Shown: positions 6,311 through 14,500 of the stretch, one piece after another
How positions within the stretch are numbered: position 1 is the stretch's first letter
How the letters are laid out: the number at the start of each line of letters is the position of its first letter
Assembly: GCA_029259935.1 (NCBI GenBank)
Contig: JAJDEH010000232.1
Location: 1 to 15,864, forward strand
DNA from: Planctomycetota bacterium
GTDB taxonomy: Bacteria; Planctomycetota; Planctomycetia; Pirellulales; Pirellulaceae
Direction: 5' to 3'
DNA: 15,864 bases
Notes under the pieces: model-generated
The model's database searches: none
What the model saw: the letters and a program-made list of their open reading frames with translations, nothing else
What the model was told of the DNA's origin: nothing
Made by a program: the position numbers and the translations under genes

Positions 6311-9300
6311 GTGAACCGATTACCTCTCGCCGTCCTGGCACTATCGATCCTGATTGTCATGGTGGCAAGCAACGGGGCTCGTGCCGACGGCCCCGAGATT
6401 GATTTTGGCCGCGACGTTCAGCCAATCCTCCGGCGGCATTGTTATCGTTGCCATGGACCGGCCAATGCGGAAGGCGGCTTTCGATTTTCGCAACGCGAGT
6501 CGGCACTGGGACTCGGCGATTCCGACGAGCCGCTGATTGTCGCCGGCAAGCCCGACGAAAGCCTGGTCGTCAAACGGCTGGTCGACGACGCTTATGGCGA
6601 CCTCATGCCACTGGACGGCGATCCCGTTTCGCCGGCCGAATTGGCGGTGCTTCGTCGTTGGATTTCCAGCGGTGCCAGTTGGCCGGATAGCCTAGCGGTC
6701 GATCAGCACTGGGCCTACCAGAAACCGACTCGACCGAAGTTACCGACGATGTCGAGCCAAGACTGGGTGCGGAACGACATCGATCGCTTTGTGTTGTCGC
6801 GAATCGAAGAAGCGGGTCTTTCCCCTTCTCCGACCGCCAATAAAGCCCGACTGCTGCGCCGCGTCTCGTTGGCACTCACCGGGCTGCCGCCCAGTATTGA
6901 AGAAGTCGAAGCCTTCCTAAAGAGCGATTCGCCGCGGGCCTACGAAGAATACGTTGATCGATTGTTGAAATCGCCGCGCTACGGCGAACACTGGGCCCGG
7001 CAATGGCTCGACCTGGCGCGGTACGCCGATTCCAACGGGTTCCAGGCCGACCAATTGCGCGATAGCTGGGCCTATCGCGATTGGGTAATTAAGGCCTTGA
7101 ACGCCGGCCTGCCGTTCGACCAGTTCGTCGTCGAGCAACTTGCCGGAGACCTCTTACCCAATGCCACGCTCGAGCAGAAAATCGCCACCGGTTTTCATCG
7201 CACGGTCACCTGCAATGTCGAAGCGGGCGTGGACCCGGAGCAAAATCGCACCAACCAGATTTTCGACCGCGTGAATACGACCGGCCTCGTCTTCCTGGGA
7301 ACCACGATTGAATGTTGCCAATGTCACGATCACAAGTACGATCCGTTCACGCAGAAAGAATTTTATCAGCTATTCGCCTACTTCAATAACACGCCGTTGG
7401 AAGTGAAACTCGCCTCGGGAACGCAGTTCAACTTCACGGGTCCCGCAATGGAGTTACCGTTTGCACCCGAACAACAAACGCGACGCGACGAACTGCGGCG
7501 TGAGCTTGCTGATCTGCGCGCCCGGCAAACGGATCTGCGTAAGGCCAGTCAAGCGGGATTTGACGATTGGCGTGAGCGAGTACGGACCGCCTTGAAAACA
7601 AACCCGGCGAAATGGCAGCCTCAACCTATTCAGAGTTTCTCCACCACCGGCAAGGAAACCCACCAGTTCCAGCCAGACGGTTCCGTGTTGCTGACGGGCA
7701 CGGTGCCCAGCACTTCGATCTACACCGTACGGATCGACGGGCCGCTGGAGGATGTGTTGGGATTTAAGATTGAAACGCTTACCGACGATTCGCTCCCCGG
7801 CAAAGGTCCCGGCCGAGGCGACGCCACACGGCCCAATTTTCTCCTCAGCGAGTTCACGGTAGCCGCTAACCGCGCCGGCGAAGACATGGAGGAGATCCCC
7901 TTGTCGTCACCCGCGGCGGACTTTTCCCAGAAGGGATGGAACGTAGCGCGGGCCATCGACGGCGACCGGAAAACCGGCTGGGGCATCAATCCTCAATTCC
8001 ACAAACCGCACTGGGCGACATTCCGCACGACGGAACCGATTCGCGTCAATGAGGCCGATTCGCTCGTCCTAAAACTTGATCAGAATTACGGCCAGGGTCG
8101 CACGATCGGACGATTGAAATTGGCCGTGCTGGTAGGCGACGAATTGACGGCCGATCTTTCTGACGAGATCGCGGCCCTGCTGACGCAAGAAGAGTTGACG
8201 CCCAAACAGTTATCGCAACTGCAAGAACACCACTCGAAATCGAATCCGCGACTAACAAAAGTTGACGAGCGAGTTAAGCAGATTGAAGCACAAATCGAGA
8301 AAATGAAACCGCCGTCAACATTGGTCATGATTGAAATGGAGAAGCAGCGGCAGACCAAGGTTTTCGATCGCGGAAATTATTTATCTCAGCGCGAAGGCGT
8401 CGAGTGTGGAACACCGGCGATCCTCCACTCGTTGGACGATTCGTTTCCAAAGAACCGGCTAGGCTTTGCCAAGTGGCTGGTCTCGCCGGACAATCCGCTT
8501 TTGGCTCGCGTTACGGTCAATCGTTGGTGGGCCGAGATCTTTGGCAAGGGGATCGTCACTACCACCGAGGATTTCGGCACGCAGTCCGAATCGCCGACGC
8601 TTCCGAAACTGCTCGATTGGCTCGCCGTCGAGTTCATGGAGTCAGGCTGGTCAATGAAGCACATTCACAAGCAGATGGTGATGTCGGCCACGTTTCACCA
8701 AGCCGCACGTCGTAGCGATCTGCTTGCCAAGCGAGATCCGGAAAACCGCTTCCTCGCTCGCGGGCCACGTTTTCGGCTATCCGCCGAGGCAGTTCGTGAC
8801 AACGCCTTGGCCGTCTCCGGCCTGCTGTCGACGAAGATGCATGGCCCGCCGATCATGCCCTATCAGCCTAACGGAATCTGGCGGGCGGTGGGCAGAAATC
8901 AGCCTAAATGGATTACGGCCACGAACGAAGACCGCTTCCGCCGAGGAGTGTATATCGTTTGGAAGCGGTCCGCGCCTTATTCCAGTTTCGTCAACTTTGA
9001 TGCTCCCGATCGTGCCTCCTGTACAACTCAGCGGCCGCGCACGAACACTCCCTTGCAGGCGCTGACGCTGCTGAACGATCCCGCGTATGCAGAAATGGCG
9101 TTGGCTCTGGCCCAGCGAATGATTGTGGAACGACCGGACGCTTCCCCGCTCGAGCGGGCGACTTTTGGACTTCGCCTTTGTGTGGCGCGACAAGCGACAA
9201 CAGCGGAAGCGAACATCTTGGCCGGCGTGTATGCAGCCGAACTCGAAAAGCTAAAACAAGATCCCAAACTGGTCCCGGATCGGCTGAGCAATTTGCTGCC

Positions 9301-9397
9301 GCGGCTGAGAAATGCGGACGTCGATTCCTTGCAGCTTGCCGCCTGGTTCGCCGTGGCCAATGTGCTTTTGAATCTGGATGAGACCATGAACCTCTGA
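6311..9397 (+). CDS. PSCyt1-DUF1549-DUF1553 exported planctomycete cytochrome protein
   Basis: The 1,028-residue product starts at GTG 6311 with a Sec signal (hydrophobic residues about 5-20, ARA-D near 25). The planctomycete cytochrome C domain (about 28-125) has one haem site, C44-Y-R-C47-H48, and a possible axial Met99 in DLMPLDG. DUF1549 (about 153-360) contains HWARQWLDLARYADSNG and a second CxxCH, C335-C-Q-C338-H339-DHKYDP. A charged coiled coil (about 387-418) and a beta-rich middle region (about 440-600) with a DGDRKTGWG stretch follow. DUF1553 (about 686-1005) contains NRWWAEIFGKG, EDFGTQSE and the late TNTPLQAL motif. Its biochemical function is not established; the family is exported, probably binds haem, and is typically paired with DUF1501 and sulfatases, as here. 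The length is usual for the family. Its last codons lie in an 18-bp tandem duplication. Confidence 0.95.
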   Translation: MNRLPLAVLALSILIVMVASNGARADGPEIDFGRDVQPILRRHCYRCHGPANAEGGFRFSQRESALGLGDSDEPLIVAGKPDESLVVKRLVDDAYGDLMPLDGDPVSPAELAVLRRWISSGASWPDSLAVDQHWAYQKPTRPKLPTMSSQDWVRNDIDRFVLSRIEEAGLSPSPTANKARLLRRVSLALTGLPPSIEEVEAFLKSDSPRAYEEYVDRLLKSPRYGEHWARQWLDLARYADSNGFQADQLRDSWAYRDWVIKALNAGLPFDQFVVEQLAGDLLPNATLEQKIATGFHRTVTCNVEAGVDPEQNRTNQIFDRVNTTGLVFLGTTIECCQCHDHKYDPFTQKEFYQLFAYFNNTPLEVKLASGTQFNFTGPAMELPFAPEQQTRRDELRRELADLRARQTDLRKASQAGFDDWRERVRTALKTNPAKWQPQPIQSFSTTGKETHQFQPDGSVLLTGTVPSTSIYTVRIDGPLEDVLGFKIETLTDDSLPGKGPGRGDATRPNFLLSEFTVAANRAGEDMEEIPLSSPAADFSQKGWNVARAIDGDRKTGWGINPQFHKPHWATFRTTEPIRVNEADSLVLKLDQNYGQGRTIGRLKLAVLVGDELTADLSDEIAALLTQEELTPKQLSQLQEHHSKSNPRLTKVDERVKQIEAQIEKMKPPSTLVMIEMEKQRQTKVFDRGNYLSQREGVECGTPAILHSLDDSFPKNRLGFAKWLVSPDNPLLARVTVNRWWAEIFGKGIVTTTEDFGTQSESPTLPKLLDWLAVEFMESGWSMKHIHKQMVMSATFHQAARRSDLLAKRDPENRFLARGPRFRLSAEAVRDNALAVSGLLSTKMHGPPIMPYQPNGIWRAVGRNQPKWITATNEDRFRRGVYIVWKRSAPYSSFVNFDAPDRASCTTQRPRTNTPLQALTLLNDPAYAEMALALAQRMIVERPDASPLERATFGLRLCVARQATTAEANILAGVYAAELEKLKQDPKLVPDRLSNLLPRLRNADVDSLQLAAWFAVANVLLNLDETMNL

Positions 9398-9419
9398 CAG
9401 CCCATGTACCTCTGACAAC
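9384..9419 (+). repeat. Imperfect 18-bp tandem duplication over the PSCyt1 stop codon
   Basis: CCATGAACCTCTGACAGC (9384-9401) is followed directly by CCATGTACCTCTGACAAC (9402-9419), identical at 16 of 18 positions. The first copy contains the in-frame stop TGA 9395-9397. The second copy carries the same stop in the same frame 18 bases downstream. It fills much of the 42-bp gap to the DUF1501 gene. Confidence 0.85.
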
Positions 9420-9439
9420 GAGGTGGAAAAAGAGTCGTC

Positions 9440-10891
9440 ATGTCCGAATCGAACCAAGTTGCCGTCTGCACCCCGGCCATCAGCCGGCGGCAGCTCTTTC
9501 AGCAAGCCACTTACGGCGTTGGGGGCTTGGCCTTGGCGTCGCTGTTGAACCGGGCTGACGCCAATCCGATGGATGCGGCGAAGTCGGTCCGAAGGCCACA
9601 TTTTACGCCGCGCGCTCGCAGCGTGATTTATATTCACATGGTCGGAGCGGCGTCACATCTTGACCTGTTTGACTACAAGCCGAAACTTCAGCAGCGGCAT
9701 GGCGAATTGTGCCCCGCCGAACTGTTCGAAGGGAAAAAATTCGCCTTTCTGCGCGGCCGGCCCACCATGCTGGGAACTCCCAAGAAACGGGCCTTTCGGT
9801 TCCGCCAGTGCGGCGAATCCGGCGCGGCCGTTTCCGATTTGCTGCCCAATTTGCAGCAGGTCGCCGATGAGATCTGTTGGCTCAAGTCACTCCACACCGA
9901 CGAATTCAATCACGGTCCGGCGCAACTGTTCATGCTCACCGGATTCCAGCGTTTCGGACGTCCGAGCATTGGATCTTGGGCGACCTATGGGCTGGGCAGC
10001 GAGAACGAAAACCTGCCCGGCTTCGTGGTACTGGTCACGGGCCAAGTTCTGGGCGCGGGTAACTCGGCTTGGGGCAGCGGTTTTCTGCCGACGGTGTATC
10101 AAGGCATCGAATTCCGCAGCCAGGGCGACCCGGTTTTGTTCTTGTCCAACCCGCGAGGAATCGACCGCGAATCTCGAAGACGTGTTGTCGACGCCGTGAA
10201 CCAATTGAACCAGACGGCGCTGGCCGACCTGAACGATCCGGAAATCGCCACTCGCATAAGCCAGTACGAACTGGCGTACCGAATGCAGACGTCGGTACCG
10301 GAACTGATGAACATCCAATCCGAATCCCAACGAACGCTGGAGAATTACGGTGCCCAGCCCGGCAAGGCGAGTTTCGCCAACAACTGCCTGCTGGCCCGGC
10401 GACTCGTCGAGCGTGGTGTTCGTTTCGTGCAACTGTTCGACCAGGGGTGGGATCACCATTCAAATCTGCTGAACGGATTACAGAACAAATGCAAGCAAGT
10501 CGATCGGCCGATCGCCGCTTTGATCAAAGACCTAAAACAGCGGGGCATGCTGGACGACACGCTGGTCGTTTGGTCCAGCGAGTTTGGTCGTACGCCGATG
10601 GCACAGGGCCAAACCAACTCAGCCAAGGAAGCCGTGGTCGGCCGCGATCATCACCGCGATGCCTTTACCGTGTGGATGGCGGGCGGCGGCGTCAAGCGAG
10701 GATTCGCCCACGGCATGACCGATGAACTTGGATATAGTGTGGTCCAAGATCCGGTCCACGTTCACGATTTCAACGCGACGTTGATGCACTTGCTGGGAAT
10801 CAACCACGAGCGACTGACGTTCCGCTACCAGGGCCGGCAATATCGTCTGACCGATGTTCACGGCAAAGTCGTGAACGAGGTGCTGGCCTAG
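9440..10891 (+). CDS. DUF1501 family exported protein (sulfatase/phosphatase-fold)
   Basis: The 483-residue product carries a twin-arginine export signal: S15-R16-R17-Q-L-F, then a hydrophobic stretch to about residue 36. The DUF1501 domain covers about 55-475. It shows the family hallmarks [11 protein letters not shown] (71-81), the [13 protein letters not shown] block (156-168), GWDHHSN (336-342), WSSEFGRTP (378-386) and GRDHH (401-405). DUF1501 is related by fold to alkaline phosphatases and sulfatases, with Asp/His residues at metal positions, but no reaction is established. The usual GGPS segment before LDLF reads GAAS here. Tat export suggests folding, possibly with cofactor loading, in the cytoplasm. 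The ATG lies 42 bp after the PSCyt1 gene, so the pair is very likely an operon and the products probably act together at the cell surface or in the periplasm. Confidence 0.94.
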   Translation: MSESNQVAVCTPAISRRQLFQQATYGVGGLALASLLNRADANPMDAAKSVRRPHFTPRARSVIYIHMVGAASHLDLFDYKPKLQQRHGELCPAELFEGKKFAFLRGRPTMLGTPKKRAFRFRQCGESGAAVSDLLPNLQQVADEICWLKSLHTDEFNHGPAQLFMLTGFQRFGRPSIGSWATYGLGSENENLPGFVVLVTGQVLGAGNSAWGSGFLPTVYQGIEFRSQGDPVLFLSNPRGIDRESRRRVVDAVNQLNQTALADLNDPEIATRISQYELAYRMQTSVPELMNIQSESQRTLENYGAQPGKASFANNCLLARRLVERGVRFVQLFDQGWDHHSNLLNGLQNKCKQVDRPIAALIKDLKQRGMLDDTLVVWSSEFGRTPMAQGQTNSAKEAVVGRDHHRDAFTVWMAGGGVKRGFAHGMTDELGYSVVQDPVHVHDFNATLMHLLGINHERLTFRYQGRQYRLTDVHGKVVNEVLA

Positions 10892-11510
10892 GTCGATAGG
10901 GTCGCCTTTCGCTCGTCGAAAGAGCGCCCTCGCTGCACACTCACTTTCTTTCCAAGTGGATCCGTTGTCCGGCTTCGCTGTCTGAGCCTTTTTTCCTCCG
11001 CAGCATCCAGTCCGGGCCGATCTTGCGATTCAGGTGAATATCGACTTCGTCTTCATACGTCACCACCTGATCGTCCGGCAAGTCATCTATCAACGGTTCA
11101 ACCTCACGCAACCGCTTGTTTTTGACTCTTTTCGACGGTCGGTTTCAGACGACTAGGCCGAGTACCGTTTTTCTTCAAAGCTTGGCTCATCGTTCCCAGG
11201 CTCACTTCCACTCCCGTTCGCTTCTTCAACGTCTTGCTCGGAAATTCTCTCGTCCATGTGGGACGACCGCCTGCGTTTTCACATTCGCGACCCCGAACAA
11301 TCTTCGAAAAAATAAAAATTCGTTGGCGTGAGGTCGCATCAGATGGCGCATTTCTAGGTAGATCCGGGCGAACGCAATTGCGTCCTTAGGGCGTGGACCT
11401 TGATCGATCGCGGAGGTGACGAAAATCACCGTCTATTCCCAGCGGAATGGCCGCCATTTCAAGCCGCCACACAACCGACAGGCACGCTGAACTCAACAGA
11501 AGGTTCCACC
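10892..11510. other. 619-bp intergenic region holding the transposase remnant
   Basis: Apart from the IS630 remnant at 10941-11280, this gap contains no supported gene. A hairpin CTTTCG-CTCGT-CGAAAG (10906-10922) follows the DUF1501 stop but lacks a T-tract, so it is at best a weak terminator. The 230 bp between the remnant and the giant gene must hold that gene's promoter, but I could not identify convincing -35/-10 boxes. AGAAGG (11498-11503), seven bases before the ATG at 11511, is its likely ribosome binding site. Confidence 0.55.
10941..11280 (-). pseudogene. Frameshifted remnant of an IS630-family transposase
   Basis: Two minus-strand frames join across a frameshift near 11106-11114. 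The first (11280 down to a TGA at 11106-11104) encodes GRPTWTREFPSKTLKK and then SLGTMSQALKKNGTRPSRLKP, which matches the pattern of the helix-turn-helix linker of IS630 transposases. The second (11114 to a TGA at 10943-10941) encodes an LREVEPLIDDLPDDQVV-like stretch, then TYEDEVDIHLNRKIGPDWML. This matches the start of the IS630 DDE domain, with the first catalytic Asp within DEVD (11051-11040). Only about 115 of the usual roughly 350 residues remain. Both ends and the remaining catalytic residues are missing, and no terminal inverted repeats or target duplication were found. The identification is from family pattern recognition, not a database search. Confidence 0.75.
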
Positions 11511-14500
11511 ATGTCGAAGACATCGCGAAAACGATCCCGCCGTCGCAACGCACGCAAGAGTACTGGCCCGACCTCGCGAACTCGTCGCTTGATCGTCGAA
11601 CCGCTGGAACCCCGTGCCATGCTCGCGATTACGGGCGTCGTGACGGGAAACACCGTGAGCTTTACCGGCGATGCCTTGCCGGAAACGGCCAGCCTGACGG
11701 TGGACGGCAGCGGATTTCTCGCGATTAACGGCAGCACGGACCTCAACAACGACTCCAGCCTGAACGACTTGCTGGCGGCCGAAATTACCGGCCTGACGTA
11801 TAACGACACCGGCACCAATGACACGTTGCTGTTCGAGGGAAGCAACGCCTTCAACTTCAGCAACGCCCCGGCAATCTCAATTGGCGAAACGAATGCGATC
11901 CGCACCCTGGTTGTAGACCAGAACCTGAGTATCTCGGACGCGGGGACCTTCACGGCGGAGGCTGTTCGCAACATCGAAATGAACCCCGGCTCGAGCCTTG
12001 CGACGGTCGACGGAAACGTCACGCTCAGCGCCAATCTGGGCGCGACGCCCGCGGCCGGGGACTTCTCCGGCATCAACTTGAACGATGCGGACATCTCCAC
12101 GACCGATGGCGACATCCTGTTGCAGGGGCGGGGCGGTGATGACGCGGCCACGGCTCTGCATCATGGCGTTGTGATTGATAGCGGCTCGCAGGTCACCTCG
12201 ACTGGTGTCGCTCCCGGCGCGGGAACGATTTCCGTCAACGGAACCGGAGGGGCGGGAACCACCGACAATCGAGGCGTTTATGTCGTCGGTGCCAATACTC
12301 GGATTTCGTCGGTCGACGGCGACGTCTCGATCAACGGTGTTGGTGGCGACGGAACTTCACACAGCAATCAGGGCGTCCGCGTCCAATTCGGCGCGATCGT
12401 TTCTTCGACGGGAACCACCGCCGACGCCGCGGACATCGATATCGTCGGCGTCGGGGGCGGAGTTGGCGGGGGAACGTTTAGCAACTACGGCTACGTCTCC
12501 GAGCTGGCGGGGGTATCTTCCAAGGCTGGCGACATCGCCATCACTGGAACGTCGGGACCGGGCAACGATCAAGACTCGATTTTCATCGCGTTCAACAGCT
12601 CGGTCGTGGGACTCGAGTCGACCGAAGGCGGAGATATAACTCTGACCGGCACCAACGCCACGCTCGTGGTTGAGAACGTAGTGGGGTCAAGCCTGCCGAC
12701 GGCCACGGGCGGCATCACGATGAACACCGACTCGCTGGATCTGCGGAACGGCTCGGTCGTTCAAGGGTCTGGCCCGCTGAATATTCGGCCCTTGACCGCC
12801 GGGACCTCGATCGGCCTCGGCGGGGGAGCCGGCACGCTGAATCTTTCTTCAAGCGAATTCGCTCGAATTGAAGACGGTTTCAGTTCGATCAACATCGGCG
12901 ACGCGACGTCGGGCGGCGTCAGTATCGACGGTGTCAGTTTCAACGACCCGGCGGCCATCAGCGGCAGCAGCATTGCTGTTTCCGGTATCAACCAGGGGTC
13001 CGGTGACGTTACGCTCACTGCATCCCGCAACATCTTCATGAACTCCGGTTCGAAAGTAGCCACGGCGGATGGCGATATTACGCTCACCGCCAATCAGGGC
13101 GCTACGCCGGCGTCGGGAAACTTTGTCGGCGTTAATATCGTCAATGCCGCGCTTGAGATAACCGGTACCGGTATGATCACGGTCCAGGGCACGGGAGGCG
13201 ACAGCGGCTCCTCGAATTACGGTGTTTCGGTAGTCAACAACAGTCGTCTGACCGGCGTGGCCGGCGGCATTGCGATCGTTGGAATAGGGGGCGTCAATTC
13301 AGGCGGCGACAACATCGGGGTGTTGGTGACGAACAGCAGTGCGGTCGTTACCAGCGGCGGCGGGAATATCGATGTCCTCGGCGCGGGCATCGTGACGGGG
13401 ATCAAAGCGACGGGAATCGATGCCGGCACTGGGCTGGTTACGTTGACCGCTCCAGTGGGCATCATTCGCGAAGCCGAAGCAGGTGCCGACGTGACCGCCA
13501 GCAGCGTGAGGATCGACGGCGAAGTGGCGCCGGCCGCAACCGGTGCAACGGAACGACTGGTCATCGACGGCAGCGTGGTCTTCGAAAGTGACGACTCTTA
13601 CACCGTTGAGCTGAATGGGGTGGCTGCGGGCACCGGGCACGACCAACTGCAAGTGACAGGCGCGGCGCGCACCGTCGCGATTGACGGTGCAACACTGAAC
13701 GTTAGCCTAGGCTTCACGCCCGCCGTGGGCGATGAATTTGTCATCGTTGAAAATACAGACAGCGGATCGACGGTCGCTGGAACATTTGCCGGACTGGACG
13801 AGGGTGATCAGTTCACCGTCGGCGGCACTCTTCTGCGGATCACCTATCAGGGCGGAACCGGAAACAACGACGTCGTGCTGGTCGCCGCTGATCCGGACGG
13901 AGTTCAAGCCGCGCTGGCCGGCAGCCAACTGCTTGTTGACATCACGGGCGACGGGACCACGGGAATAATTACCGTATTGCCCAACGCAATTCAGTTCAAC
14001 GATACCCAAATGTCAACGTTCGGCTTTAGCACGTTCGATACGTTAATCGTGCGCGGCGACGTTGGTGAGCAGATTCTGGTCGTTACGGGAACCAACACGC
14101 TGACTGTCGGCACATTCGACGTCGAGCAAGATGTGGAAAAAACATCGCTGCTAACGGACGTTACCACGACCGGCGGTCAAGAGTACGAGAGTGAAGTCGA
14201 TCTGAAATCCGACGTTAGGCTAACGGCCAAAGACGGCCAAGGAGCACATCAAGAGGTCATCTTCAGCCAACCAGTCAGTGGCGACCAGAATCTGATTGTC
14301 GATGGCAAGTTGATAACGAAGGAGGCCGCGAATGTCTCGGTGCAGAGCCTCGACGTGAAAGGATCGGCAAAGTTGGCGAGTGACATTTCGGCGACCGGCA
14401 ACACGGTCGAGTTCCATGGCAAGGTCGAATTGACCAAAGACGTGACGATCACCGACACCGGGACCACCGGCGTCATCTTCCACAAGACGGTGGACAGCGA

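Noticed and set aside
10906..10922. Hairpin after the DUF1501 gene as an intrinsic terminator
   Set aside because: Six base pairs without a following T-tract; too weak to call.
11226..11429. A 67-codon minus-strand frame upstream of the transposase remnant
   Set aside because: It is out of frame with the recognisable transposase segments and ends inside them. It is probably chance, or decayed 5' sequence of the element.
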